64,000 bases of DNA from an uncultured Eubacteriales bacterium (GTDB lineage: Bacteria > Bacillota > Clostridia > Christensenellales > UBA1242), in NCBI GenBank assembly GCA_948512295.1, contig CAOQRA010000001.1, positions 1-64,000 of the forward strand. Reading direction: 5' to 3'. Of the stretch, positions 43,027 through 51,699 are shown one piece after another; within the stretch, counting starts at the first letter, position 1, and every line of letters starts with the position of its first letter. The position numbers and the translations under genes are program-made. Under the pieces are notes generated by a model. It saw nothing but the letters and a program-made list of their open reading frames with translations, was not told the DNA's origin and did not search any database.

Positions 43027-45252
43027 TTAATTAAATAATTCGTTTATTTTTTCGTCGTTAGAGATTAACAAGTCTTTTAATAGCGTAAAACGTTGCACAG
43101 TATAATTGTTTGCTACCATTCGTTTGAGGTTGGCTTTTTCTCCCACTAATACCACCATTTTTTTTGCACGAGTCACAGCGGTATATATAAGATTACGTGT
43201 CAGAATCATGCTGGGGCCTGCGATGCAAGGGATAACTACGACATCAAATTCAGAGCCTTGGCTTTTATGAATAGTGATGGAGTAAGCAAGGGTTAGCTGA
43301 CTTATATCAGTACGAGGATAAACGCAAATGCGCCCATCTTCAAAGTTTACAGTGACTTCGTTGGTTTGAAAGTCTATTTTATCTATATATCCTATATCGC
43401 CATTATAGACGCCCTCTCCCTCTTCTTCTATAAAACCATTTAACCTTTTCCAGATGAGATTATAGTTATTTGCGGTTTGCATAACTTTATCGCCCTCGCG
43501 ATATATGTTTTCGCCAATAACAAGCTCTTGCTTGTAAACAGAGGGCGGATTTAATTTTTCTTGCAAAGATTTATTAAGATTGTCAATTCCGCATACGCCC
43601 GCTTTGAGGGGAGCTAATATTTGAATCTGCACGGGCTGCAGTTTGGTAAATTTGGGAAGTCGTGAGGTAATAAGTTCTATAATTGAGTTTTTAATTTGGA
43701 GTAAATCGGAATGCTCTTCAAAAAAGAAGTCTTGTGAAGAGTTGTCTATGATTGGCATTTTCCCAGAGTTTATAAGGTGAGCGTTTGAAATAATTAAACT
43801 ATTGTCGGCTTGTCGATATATTTTTGTCAGCATGGAAACATTAATTTTGCCACATTTTAAAATGTCGTCAAGTACATTTCCTGCGCCCACGCTTGGCAAT
43901 TGGTCTTTATCGCCCACCATGATGAGTTTGCAATCGCGCGGAAGTGCTTTGCAAAGATGGTTCATAAGTGCGATATCCACCATTGAAACCTCATCTATTA
44001 TTACAGCATGAGTTTCAAAGGGGTTGTTTTCATTATGAATAAATCTGCCAGTTTCCATCTTGCCAACTTCAAGCGCGCGATGGATTGTTTTGGCTTCATA
44101 GCCTGTGCTGTCAGCCAGTCGTTTGGAAGCCCTGCCAGTAGGCGCAAGCAGCATAAAGTCCTTTTTATGTTGTGCCAAGATTTCAATTATACATTTGATT
44201 ATCGTCGTTTTTCCAGTACCTGGACCTCCAGTAATCACAGAAACGCCGTTGTTAATCGAGTTAATTATTGCATTTTTTTGCTCTTCATGAAAAATTATCT
44301 TATTTTTTTCTTCAAAATGTGTAATTTCGTGCGACACATCATACTTTTCATTGTTAACTGAACGATTTAAAAGGCTTAATTTTTGCGCTACTGCATTTTC
44401 GTAAAAATAGTACTGGCTAAGCATGACAATCTCAGTATTATCTCGCCACATAGTTTTAAAAGTTTTGTCAAGTATCAGATTATCAAGGGCAGAGGTGTAC
44501 ATTTCTTTATATTCTTCATAGTTTAGTTCAAGCACGCTGGCGGCAATATTTAAAAGCATAGGCTTAGGGAGGTAGGTATTACCAGTTTTTTCTATTGAGT
44601 TATTCATAGCGTGCAATAAGCCAGCCCTCACGCGGAACTCACTAGTATGAGGAATGCCGATATTTTTAGCAATCTTATCCGCAGTCGTAAAGCCAATGCC
44701 TTGAACATCTTCAACCAGTCTATATGGATTGGTTTTTACGACATCAATGGTTTTATCTCCGTAAATTTCATAAATCTTCATGGACATATTTGTACTGATA
44801 TTGTATTTTTGTAAAAACATTACAGAGTTTTGAAGTTTTTTAAGCTCTTTAAATTTCTCGCCAATTTCCAAAGCTTTTTTCATACTGACGTTCTTAATTT
44901 CAGCAAGTGAGGAGGGGGACATTTCAATGATGTCAAAAGTTTGCTCTTTAAAATGATTGACAATATTTTTTGCTGTGACAGGGCCTACGCCTTTGATAAG
45001 CCCCGAGGACAGATATTTTTCTATTCCTGTAAGCGAGGTGGGCATAATTATCTCATAGGTGGAAAAAGAAAATTGAACTCCATACTTGCTTTTAGTCCAT
45101 TCTCCTTCCATAGATATATTTTCACCTATATTTGTGGAAATCATTTTGCCGACTGCGGTCACCATAGTCCCATTTTGGTCAACTATTATAACAGAATAAC
45201 CGTTTTGTTCATTTCGGAAAATAATCTCTTCAATCACGCCTTCTATCTGCAT
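43027..45252 (-). CDS. recD2: SF1B DNA helicase RecD2
   Basis: A 741-residue 5'-3' helicase, the RecB/RecC-independent RecD form. An N-terminal OB/HhH region (with SSGLIKGVGPVTAKNI and VQGIGFTTADKIA) precedes the motor: Walker A GGPGTGKTT (about 343-351), LLAPTGRASKRL, Walker B VIIDEVSMVD, GDKDQLPSVGAGNVL and the C-terminal LAYSITIHKSQGSEFD. Length matches RecD2. The -10 TAAAAT (minus, 45259-45264) ends six bases before the ATG and no Shine-Dalgarno is present. It is divergent from the MarR-like gene. Confidence 0.93.
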   Translation of the reverse strand: MQIEGVIEEIIFRNEQNGYSVIIVDQNGTMVTAVGKMISTNIGENISMEGEWTKSKYGVQFSFSTYEIIMPTSLTGIEKYLSSGLIKGVGPVTAKNIVNHFKEQTFDIIEMSPSSLAEIKNVSMKKALEIGEKFKELKKLQNSVMFLQKYNISTNMSMKIYEIYGDKTIDVVKTNPYRLVEDVQGIGFTTADKIAKNIGIPHTSEFRVRAGLLHAMNNSIEKTGNTYLPKPMLLNIAASVLELNYEEYKEMYTSALDNLILDKTFKTMWRDNTEIVMLSQYYFYENAVAQKLSLLNRSVNNEKYDVSHEITHFEEKNKIIFHEEQKNAIINSINNGVSVITGGPGTGKTTIIKCIIEILAQHKKDFMLLAPTGRASKRLADSTGYEAKTIHRALEVGKMETGRFIHNENNPFETHAVIIDEVSMVDIALMNHLCKALPRDCKLIMVGDKDQLPSVGAGNVLDDILKCGKINVSMLTKIYRQADNSLIISNAHLINSGKMPIIDNSSQDFFFEEHSDLLQIKNSIIELITSRLPKFTKLQPVQIQILAPLKAGVCGIDNLNKSLQEKLNPPSVYKQELVIGENIYREGDKVMQTANNYNLIWKRLNGFIEEEGEGVYNGDIGYIDKIDFQTNEVTVNFEDGRICVYPRTDISQLTLAYSITIHKSQGSEFDVVVIPCIAGPSMILTRNLIYTAVTRAKKMVVLVGEKANLKRMVANNYTVQRFTLLKDLLISNDEKINELFN

Positions 45253-45297
45253 AGTTATATTTTAATGCTTTTTATATCGAAAAAGCAAGCAAAACGC

Positions 45298-45326
45298 TTG
45301 CAACTAATTTTTTTTTTAGGTATACT
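45298..45326 (+). promoter_or_regulatory. Promoter of the marR-cysS unit
   Basis: TTGCAA (45298-45303), 17-nt spacer, TATACT (45321-45326), giving a leader of only about seven bases before the ATG at 45340. Confidence 0.6.
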
Positions 45327-45339
45327 AAGATTAGATATT

Positions 45340-45723
45340 ATGGAACGGGCAAAAAAACTCCTAGAAATAGAGGCGTTAGCAGAAAATTTAATGAAAAAAC
45401 AAAAAAATATCAGTTCTCTTAAGCTGAAAATTCTTTTTTTTGCTTCTTTATATGAAAATTTATCTGTAAGCATGATTATTGAAAAGATAGGTATTAAAAA
45501 ATCCAATTTTGCTCTCATGAGTGCTGAACTTGAAAAAGAGGGGCTTGTGGAAATTGCTAATGCAGAAATCGACAGGCGCTGTAGAGTGCTTCGCTTGACG
45601 GAAAAAGGGAAAACTCTTTTACAAGCTTGTCAAGACAATATTTCGCAGGTTTTAGGAACGTGTAACCCCGAAGTAGACAGAGCGCTTGACGTGCTTTCAG
45701 ACTTTCTCAATAAACGAATTTGA
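45340..45723 (+). CDS. MarR-like winged-helix regulator
   Basis: A 127-residue protein with MarR/PadR-type winged helix: LKLKILFFASLYENLSVSMIIEKIGIKKSNFALMSAELEKEGLVE covers the scaffold and recognition helices, and RRCRVLRLTEKGKTLL is the wing and following helix. The start at 45340 is chosen because the frame above it runs into recD2 and its promoter. cysS follows after 26 bases. Ligand and targets unknown. Confidence 0.8.
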   Translation: MERAKKLLEIEALAENLMKKQKNISSLKLKILFFASLYENLSVSMIIEKIGIKKSNFALMSAELEKEGLVEIANAEIDRRCRVLRLTEKGKTLLQACQDNISQVLGTCNPEVDRALDVLSDFLNKRI

Positions 45724-45749
45724 AACATATATAATGTTAGAGGATAATT

Positions 45750-47159
45750 ATGCTTAAAATATATAATACAAAATCTAGACGTAAACAAGAGTTTACACCA
45801 TTACATTCAGGATATGTGGGAATGTATGTTTGTGGGCCTACTGTGTATGGCGCCCCACATTTAGGGCATGCAAAAAGTTATATCTCATTTGATATCGTGC
45901 ATAGATATTTAAAGTTTTTAGGCTATAAAGTTAAATATGTACAAAATATCACTGACGTAGGGCACTTAGTAGGCGATGGCGATGAGGGTGAAGATAAAAT
46001 TGCAAAACAAGCGAAACTGGAAAAGTTGGACGCTTACGAAATTGCATACAAGTATGAATGTGAGTATTTTGAGGCTATGGATGCGCTGAACATTTTAAGG
46101 CCAAGTATATCTGCGCGAGCAACGGGCTTTATTTCTGACATTATTGACGCGGTCGAGGAGATTCTTGATAGAGGCTATGCTTACGTGACAGAAGAGGGGA
46201 ATGTATATTTTGATGTTCATAAATATCCAAAGTATGGTCAACTTTCCAACCGCAAACTTAGTGAAACTGTCAGCGGCGAACGCATTGATATTGCCTCCGA
46301 CAAAAAGCATCCAGAGGATTTTGCGCTTTGGAAAGCGGTAAGTCCGCAAACCCTTATGAAATGGAAAAGCCCTTGGGGAGTGGGGTGCCCTGGGTGGCAT
46401 ATTGAGTGCAGTGTGCTAGCGCGCAAATTTTTAGGTGATAAATTCGATATACATGGCGGAGGCATAGATAATATGTTTCCTCATCATGAATGCGAATGCG
46501 CGCAAGGTGATATACTCACTGGCTGTGTTCCTATGAATTATTTTATGCATAACAACTTAGTGACAGTAAATGGCACTAAAATGGGCAAATCTTTGGGAAA
46601 TTCAATGTCGCTTGATAAATTGTTTGCAAATTATGGTGCTATGGTTGTTAGATTTTTCATTTTGCAATTTCACTATCGAAGTGTGGTAGATTTTAGTGAT
46701 GATGCGCTTTCAAGTGCTAAAAAGCAGTTTGATAAAATGCAAGAGACTATTTTAGCTGTACAAAACGTAACTTCAGAAGAGGTTAAACCTTTAAAACTCG
46801 CTGGACTTTATGACGCCTGCATTGCGGCAATGGATGACGACTTTAATACTCCAGTATGCCTTGCTGAAATTCTCAAATTAATGAAACTATGCAAAATCTA
46901 TTTGACAGAAAAGGATATGCAAGCACTTAAAGAAGCAAACTATATAATAAATCACATAATAAAAGATGTTTTAGGTTTAATGTTTGGTAATATTAAAGTG
47001 GAAGAAAGTAGTAAAGAAGTTGAAGAATTGGCTTCACAGCGCTGGCAAGCTAAAATTAATAAAGATTTTGCCAAAGCAGACACTTTAAGAAAACGCATTT
47101 TGGAACTAGGCTATGAAGTGTTAGATGGAAAAGATGGTTATACCCTTAAAAAGGTGTAA
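45750..47159 (+). CDS. cysS: Cysteinyl-tRNA synthetase
   Basis: A 469-residue class I synthetase. Zinc-binding Cys in YVCGPTVY, HLGH signature in GAPHLGHAKSY, GWHIECSVLA, HHECECAQGD, and KMGKSLGNS, where Gly replaces the Ser of KMSKS. The C-terminal anticodon-binding region is complete. AGAGGA precedes the ATG. No T-box leader fits in the 26-bp gap upstream. Confidence 0.95.
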   Translation: MLKIYNTKSRRKQEFTPLHSGYVGMYVCGPTVYGAPHLGHAKSYISFDIVHRYLKFLGYKVKYVQNITDVGHLVGDGDEGEDKIAKQAKLEKLDAYEIAYKYECEYFEAMDALNILRPSISARATGFISDIIDAVEEILDRGYAYVTEEGNVYFDVHKYPKYGQLSNRKLSETVSGERIDIASDKKHPEDFALWKAVSPQTLMKWKSPWGVGCPGWHIECSVLARKFLGDKFDIHGGGIDNMFPHHECECAQGDILTGCVPMNYFMHNNLVTVNGTKMGKSLGNSMSLDKLFANYGAMVVRFFILQFHYRSVVDFSDDALSSAKKQFDKMQETILAVQNVTSEEVKPLKLAGLYDACIAAMDDDFNTPVCLAEILKLMKLCKIYLTEKDMQALKEANYIINHIIKDVLGLMFGNIKVEESSKEVEELASQRWQAKINKDFAKADTLRKRILELGYEVLDGKDGYTLKKV

Positions 47160-47314
47160 CCACTTTTTTATGTTATTTTTGCTTGTCAATGAAGTTATTT
47201 TGAAATAATACAACTTTAATTTGAACCAATTTAAAAGAAAGTTTTGCAAAAATTTGTATTAATTAGCTGTTACAAACTCAGCATAATCCTTTTTTTTATA
47301 CTTATAATATCAAT

Positions 47315-48025
47315 ATGGAACTATCCAAAAAACAGAAAATTTTGAGGTCTTTGTTAGTTATCTTAGGTATAGCTGCGTTTTTTGGCATAATCTTTCTTAT
47401 GTTAAAACTTACTGGTTGGTGGGAAAGCATAAATTCTGTTCAAAAAGTTAAACGACTTATATTAGATTTAGGCTTTTGGGGCAGATTCATGTTTGTACTT
47501 TTGCAGTTTTTACAGGTTACCTTTATTCCGCTGCCTGCAAGTGCTGTAGTAATCGCGGGATCTTTAATTTATGGACCTTTTGAAGCCTCGCTTTTGAGCC
47601 TTGCGGGAATACTTTTAGGCAGCACACTTGCATTTTTTTTAGGCAGAACTTTTGGTAGAAAACTTGTGATTTTCATGGTGGGCGAAAAGACTTGCGACAA
47701 ATGGGTGAAATTTTTAAGTAAAGGCAAATATAGTTTTGTAATTATGATGCTTTTACCTTTGTTTCCAGATGATGTATTGTGTCTAGTCGCGGGGCTTACA
47801 AATATGAGCTGGCTGTTTTTTATGACAACTCAATTTGTCACGCGCACTATTGGTATATTTTTGATGTCCTACTTTTCAAGCGGAGAGATAATTCCCTATG
47901 AAGGCTGGGGAATTTATGCATGGATTTTAATTGCCGTTGTCGCTATAGTTAGTATATTTTTAACCACCAAATATCAGCTACAAATAGAAAGCAGATTGGC
48001 AAAATTATTTAAAAAGAAAAATTAA
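47315..48025 (+). CDS. TVP38/TMEM64 (VTT/DedA-like) membrane protein
   Basis: A 236-residue polytopic protein. The VTT-domain core is visible: LLQFLQVTFIPLPASAVVIAGSLIYGPFEASLLSLAGILLGSTLAFFLGRTFGR-type segment split between residues about 68-120, then MMLLPLFPDDVLCLVAGLTNMSW. Family members act in lipid scrambling or undecaprenyl-phosphate recycling; the role here is not known. TATAAT (47303-47308) ends six bases before the ATG and there is no Shine-Dalgarno. Confidence 0.85.
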   Translation: MELSKKQKILRSLLVILGIAAFFGIIFLMLKLTGWWESINSVQKVKRLILDLGFWGRFMFVLLQFLQVTFIPLPASAVVIAGSLIYGPFEASLLSLAGILLGSTLAFFLGRTFGRKLVIFMVGEKTCDKWVKFLSKGKYSFVIMMLLPLFPDDVLCLVAGLTNMSWLFFMTTQFVTRTIGIFLMSYFSSGEIIPYEGWGIYAWILIAVVAIVSIFLTTKYQLQIESRLAKLFKKKN

Positions 48026-48180
48026 TGCTGAATATATAGCACTGTGCCTTCGCAAATCATTTTTGGTGTTAAATTGTTTGCAAGTAATATAAAGGTAGGA
48101 TTAACGTTATAAGCTTTTGCAATTGAAGCCAAAGTATCGCCATTTTTAACTACGTAAATATCGTCTTTTATCTTTTTCAT
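48022..48180 (-). CDS. LysM-domain microprotein (52 aa)
   Basis: A short gene made almost entirely of one LysM module: IYVVKNGDTLASIAKAYNV, then LLANNL, then GTVLYIQ, the standard LysM order. AGAGGA lies before the ATG at 48180. There is no signal peptide or catalytic domain, so it would act in the cytosol or the spore, or be a module bound to peptidoglycan in the mother cell. Small LysM proteins such as SafA and YaaH-related ones occur in spore coats. It converges on the VTT gene and is divergent from the spoVB-like gene. Confidence 0.75.
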   Translation of the reverse strand: MKKIKDDIYVVKNGDTLASIAKAYNVNPTFILLANNLTPKMICEGTVLYIQH

Positions 48181-48246
48181 AATTTCCTCTTAAGATATTG
48201 TATTAAACTCAGGACAAACTTAATACAAATATATCTAGGAGAAAAC

Positions 48247-49785
48247 ATGAAATCACTATTTAAAACTATTGTCCTTATCACCTTTTTTTCTGCCTTGACA
48301 CGAGTAGCAGGTTTTATATTTAGAATATTTCTTTCACGAGCGATTGGCTCGGAAAGCTTGGGGATTTATCAAGCTGCATTTTCCGTATTTATGGTGCTAT
48401 TGACGATAGTGTCAAGCGGAATTCCTTTAATAATCTCTCGTATGAGCGCTTCATATCGCGCTAAAAATGAAAAAAAATCAGAAGCAGTTCTTGTTTCAGT
48501 GGCACTTATCTTCACTATAATTTTAAGCGTCCTTTTATGTTTGATAGTTTTCCTTTTTAAAAATATATTTGCGGGGCTTTTCACGGATGCACGCTGTGTT
48601 CAAATCTTAATTGTGCTTTTACCCAGCCTTGTATTCTCAGCAGTTTATAGCGTTTTTCGAGGAGCTCTTTGGGGGCAAAACAACTACTTTGCACTTTGCA
48701 TATCAGAACTTTACGAACAAATTGTTCGCATTTTTATCTGCGTTTTAATATTAGGTGCAGGCTTCAGTGTGATTGAAAATGCCACCTCGGTTGCATTAAG
48801 TTTAACAATTGCCTGCCTGTTTTCCATGATATTTGTAGTACTATTATACTTTTTCTATGGCGGTAAGCTTGGCAAGCCCTCAAGAAAAGTGTTTGTGCCT
48901 CTCTTTAAGCAGTCTACGCCTATAACTGGTATACGTGTGGCAGGAAGTTTTTTACAGCCTTTGATCGCACTTATAATTCCCGCAAGGTTGAGTGCTATTG
49001 GATATACTCCATCTCAAGCAATGTCTATTTATGGAGTTGCTGTAGGAATGACGTTACCTCTATTGTTTGTTCCGACTACTGTTATTGGCTCACTTTCAAC
49101 TGCGTTAATTCCAGACATTTCTACAGCGGTAGCGCAAAACAATCAATCGCATATAGAAAACCGAGTTCGCACTTCCATCACTTTTTCGCTTTTTGTGTCT
49201 TGCCTTTTTGTGCCTGTTTATCTGGCACTAGGAGAAATGGCGGGCTTATTCATATTTGATAACGCGCTTAGCGGAACGCTGCTTGCTCAAGCTGCATGGG
49301 TGCTTGTACCTTTGGGGCTTACTAACATATCCTCAGCATTATTAAACTCTCTCGGAATGGAAGTAAAGTCTTTCACCAATTATGTAATAGGTGCAGTGTT
49401 TATGTTTTTCGCACTTTGGTTTTTGCCAGCACTCATTGGAATCAACGCTCTTATCTATGGCATGGGAATAAGCTTTATAGTTACAGCCGTTTTAAATTTT
49501 GTAATGTTAAAACGAAAACTTAAAATTAAATTGCATATTTTAAAACCTCTTTGCATTATGGCTTTTCTGATTATTCCTTGCGCAGCACTTACAAGCTTTA
49601 TTGCTTCTCTTGCGAGTTATGTATTCCCTCTTTTTATCACTCTTTGTATTGGTGGGACAGTGGGAGTAGGAAGTTTTCTTCTTTTATGCGCTGTCACTGG
49701 CATTATGGATATTCAATCTTTCTTGTATATGGCTAAATCAAAGTTTAAATTCAAAAGAAGATCAAAAAAGCAAGCAGTGAATTAA
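48247..49785 (+). CDS. spoVB: SpoVB-like polysaccharide/lipid II flippase (MOP superfamily)
   Basis: A 512-residue, about 14-helix membrane protein. The N-terminal LTRVAGFIFRIFLSRAIGSESLGIYQ and the SGIPLIISRMSA block are typical of the SpoVB/MurJ-like MOP flippases used for spore-cortex precursor export. AGGAGA precedes the ATG. Which paralogue (SpoVB, YtgP or MurJ-type) cannot be fixed without a tree. Confidence 0.83.
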   Translation: MKSLFKTIVLITFFSALTRVAGFIFRIFLSRAIGSESLGIYQAAFSVFMVLLTIVSSGIPLIISRMSASYRAKNEKKSEAVLVSVALIFTIILSVLLCLIVFLFKNIFAGLFTDARCVQILIVLLPSLVFSAVYSVFRGALWGQNNYFALCISELYEQIVRIFICVLILGAGFSVIENATSVALSLTIACLFSMIFVVLLYFFYGGKLGKPSRKVFVPLFKQSTPITGIRVAGSFLQPLIALIIPARLSAIGYTPSQAMSIYGVAVGMTLPLLFVPTTVIGSLSTALIPDISTAVAQNNQSHIENRVRTSITFSLFVSCLFVPVYLALGEMAGLFIFDNALSGTLLAQAAWVLVPLGLTNISSALLNSLGMEVKSFTNYVIGAVFMFFALWFLPALIGINALIYGMGISFIVTAVLNFVMLKRKLKIKLHILKPLCIMAFLIIPCAALTSFIASLASYVFPLFITLCIGGTVGVGSFLLLCAVTGIMDIQSFLYMAKSKFKFKRRSKKQAVN

Positions 49786-49812
49786 ATTTTTAAAAATGTT
49801 TATACTATTTTT

Positions 49813-50523
49813 ATGCTTACAATAGTTGCGCGTTCAATTATTATATATTTAATTGTGCTGCTCGTTTTTAGATTGATGGGTAAACGCCAGATAGGTCAAA
49901 TGCAACCATTTGAACTTGTTTTAACGCTGATAATTGCAGACTTGGCAACCATTCCTATGGCTGAGGTGTCAGTGCCAGTGCTTCATGGCATTATACCTCT
50001 TTTAACTCTATCAATATTACATTTTATCATTACGCTTCTTACTAAAAAAAGTGTGACGTTTTCGCGAATTGTAAGCGGGAAACCCGTAATTATTATTAAT
50101 CCTAAAGGGCTTGATTATAAAGCAATGAAACAGCTGAATTTAACCATCGATGATATCTTGGCTGCGCTTAGAAATTGTGGGTATTTTTCTATAGCAGAAG
50201 TGCAATACGCCATCATGGAAACGAGCGGTAAGGTGAGCGTTATGCCAAAAGCCGAATATACACCGGCGACAAATGGTGCACTAGGGCTGAAAGAGGATGA
50301 TAGTTTGATTCCTATCACTCTTGTCAGTGAAGGTAAAATTATTCAAGCTAATATGAAACTTGCTGGGATGGATGAAGAGAAAATTAAAAACATAACGCAG
50401 CAAAATGGTGCAAAAAAGATAAAAGACGTTTTAGTGCTGACTATGGATAAAACTGGCAGCGCCTATATTCAACTTATGGAAGGGGAAGGAAAAAGTATTT
50501 CATGCGAGGTGATTCCCGCATGA
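49813..50523 (+). CDS. DUF421 membrane protein (YetF/YkjA-like)
   Basis: A 236-residue protein with three N-terminal helices (to about residue 75) followed by a cytosolic or periplasmic DUF421 domain. The opening VFRLMGKRQIGQMQPFELVLTLIIADLATIPM (split) is diagnostic. It overlaps the next gene by 4 nt. TATACT (49801-49806) ends six bases before the ATG, with no Shine-Dalgarno. In Bacillus the family is linked to spore membrane function. Confidence 0.88.
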   Translation: MLTIVARSIIIYLIVLLVFRLMGKRQIGQMQPFELVLTLIIADLATIPMAEVSVPVLHGIIPLLTLSILHFIITLLTKKSVTFSRIVSGKPVIIINPKGLDYKAMKQLNLTIDDILAALRNCGYFSIAEVQYAIMETSGKVSVMPKAEYTPATNGALGLKEDDSLIPITLVSEGKIIQANMKLAGMDEEKIKNITQQNGAKKIKDVLVLTMDKTGSAYIQLMEGEGKSISCEVIPA

Positions 50524-50915
50524 AAATATTTCATTACATAAATTTTAGTTTGATTTTTTTGTTTTTAGTTGCAATATGCGTCATTGAAGACGTATATGTA
50601 AACAAAAGTTTAACTCAAACACAATATGATTGCTTGCAACTTGAAAAGCAGCTTGAATACGATGAAAGCTTGCTTACAATGCAGATGTCACTTTTAGTGG
50701 ATAATTTACAATATCATTGGGATAATAATGAAAGCGACTTATGTTATATGGTAAACCATAAAAGCATACAAGAAATTGGCACGGAGATTGCCAAAATAAA
50801 GTCATATGTCGCAAGCAATGATGTAGACGCATTTAAAGTCAGCATAGAAACCATTAAATATTATTGCAAGGCTTATTTACACTTTATGGGCGCAAGCGGT
50901 CATAACATTCTTTAA
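50520..50915 (+). CDS. DUF4363 family protein
   Basis: A 131-residue protein with one N-terminal membrane helix and an extracytosolic helical domain. Pairing with DUF421 is characteristic of Clostridia. The start at 50520 follows GAGGTGATT and overlaps the previous stop (ATGA); a start six codons earlier lacks support. Function unknown. Confidence 0.8.
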   Translation: MKIFHYINFSLIFLFLVAICVIEDVYVNKSLTQTQYDCLQLEKQLEYDESLLTMQMSLLVDNLQYHWDNNESDLCYMVNHKSIQEIGTEIAKIKSYVASNDVDAFKVSIETIKYYCKAYLHFMGASGHNIL

Positions 50916-50965
50916 TATTGTTATATCTCTAATAAAAACGTCCAGCATGAAATCATATTCATTAA

Positions 50966-50996
50966 AAAAAGTCGTCCAAGTATGAGGCGACTTTTC
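50966..50996. terminator. Terminator between DUF4363 and XRE gene 1
   Basis: AAAGTCG / CGACTTT stem with some G-U pairs and T runs on both sides, just past the minus-strand stop at 51003. Confidence 0.65.
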
Positions 50997-51002
50997 TACT
51001 AA

Positions 51003-51209
51003 TTAATTTTCAATACCTAATAAATAATCACAGGTGCATTTAAAAAATCTTGATAAAATTATAACAGAATCAATATTGGGCGTTGTCTTTTTACCTAACC
51101 ATCTAGCTATTTGTGGTTGCGAAATGCCCGTCTCTTTACTAAGTTGATTTTGAGACAGATTATTTTCTATCATAAGTTCTTCTAATTTTTCCGCAAATTT
51201 ATTTAGCAT
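51003..51209 (-). CDS. XRE-family repressor 1
   Basis: A 68-residue, single-domain HTH_3 protein: LEELMIENNLSQNQLSKETGISQPQIARWLGKKTTP covers helices 1-4 with the turn at ETGIS, and it ends DYLLGIEN, the usual close of Cro/C1-type domains. It has no oligomerisation or protease domain. A TATAAT (minus, 51227-51232) lies 17 bases upstream. It is divergent from a second XRE gene across a three-operator region. Confidence 0.85.
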   Translation of the reverse strand: MLNKFAEKLEELMIENNLSQNQLSKETGISQPQIARWLGKKTTPNIDSVIILSRFFKCTCDYLLGIEN

Positions 51210-51226
51210 ATCCCTTCTTTGTAAAG

Positions 51227-51232
51227 ATTATA
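51227..51232 (-). promoter_or_regulatory. -10 box of XRE gene 1
   Basis: Perfect TATAAT on the minus strand; the -35 is poor. Operator 1 abuts it on the upstream side and occupies the spacer. Confidence 0.55.
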
Positions 51233-51302
51233 ATACAATTTAGTATAAAATAATTGACATATACGAAATTGTATAATAAAATATTGTTATACACTTTTGT
51301 AT
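51233..51302. promoter_or_regulatory. Three operators ATAC-N6-GTAT with 28-bp spacing
   Basis: Operator 1 at 51233-51246, operator 2 at 51261-51274 and operator 3 at 51289-51302 each read ATAC, six bases, GTAT. The start-to-start distance is 28 bp both times. Operator 1 sits in the gene 1 promoter, operator 2 between the -35 and -10 of gene 2, and operator 3 at the gene 2 transcription start. Confidence 0.75.
51254..51282 (+). promoter_or_regulatory. Promoter of XRE gene 2
   Basis: TTGACA (51254-51259), 17-nt spacer, TAAAAT (51277-51282). Operator 2 lies in the spacer. Confidence 0.75.
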
Positions 51303-51320
51303 ATAAAAGGAGGTGAAAAT

Positions 51321-51590
51321 ATGGAAATACTTGCACAAAGACTTAAAACTTTGATGGAAGAGTATGGAGTAAATGAAAAGAAGCTCTCTGACGAGGCAGA
51401 TGTACATAGACATCTTATTCGCGGGTTATTAGATAATGCCTACACGCCAAGTATGAGAGTTGTCATGAAACTCGCGCTCTACTTTTCTTGCACTACCGAG
51501 TATTTGCTAGGTCTATCTAAAATTGAAGATGAATATGGCGTAGCGGCAAAAAGAAAAAGTAAAAAGCAAAAGCAAAAAAGTGTAAACTAA
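51321..51590 (+). CDS. XRE-family repressor 2
   Basis: An 89-residue HTH_3 protein: LKTLMEEYGVNEKKLSDEADVHRHLIRGLLDNAYTPSMRVVMKLALYFSCTTEYLLGLS, split here only as a description, spans residues 8-66, and the tail (KRKSKKQKQKS) is strongly basic. The start at 51321 follows AAAGGAGGTG. It is divergent from XRE gene 1 with shared operators. It is diverged from gene 1 in the recognition helix, so the two may differ in operator preference. Confidence 0.82.
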   Translation: MEILAQRLKTLMEEYGVNEKKLSDEADVHRHLIRGLLDNAYTPSMRVVMKLALYFSCTTEYLLGLSKIEDEYGVAAKRKSKKQKQKSVN

Positions 51591-51602
51591 AAGTAAACTT
51601 TG

Positions 51603-51640
51603 TTTCATTCAGAATGACACTACTTTTAGTAGAAGGCAAA
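51603..51640. repeat. Fragment of the interspersed repeat
   Basis: TTTCATTCAGAATGACAC resembles the TCATTCTGA core in inverted form; only a remnant. Confidence 0.35.
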
Positions 51641-51655
51641 GTGCTTTTGAAAGGC

Positions 51656-51686
51656 AAAAAAACGCGCACTAATTGCGCGTTTTTTA
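51656..51686. terminator. Bidirectional terminator
   Basis: AAAAAACGCGC / GCGCGTTTTTT stem with ACTAATT loop between XRE gene 2 and the converging surface-protein gene. Confidence 0.87.
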
Positions 51687-51699
51687 AATTGTATTAATT

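Noticed and set aside
44941..45339. Long N-terminal extension of the MarR-like gene
   Set aside because: It overlaps recD2 and its promoter antisense, and the MarR homology begins after the ATG at 45340, which has its own promoter.
45724..45749. T-box riboswitch for cysS
   Set aside because: Only 26 bases separate cysS from the MarR-like gene, and no T-box sequence or terminator is visible upstream.
51233..51302. A small CRISPR-like array (28-bp period)
   Set aside because: Only 14 bp recur and they are palindromic operators inside a promoter region; there is no repeat-spacer structure and no cas gene.
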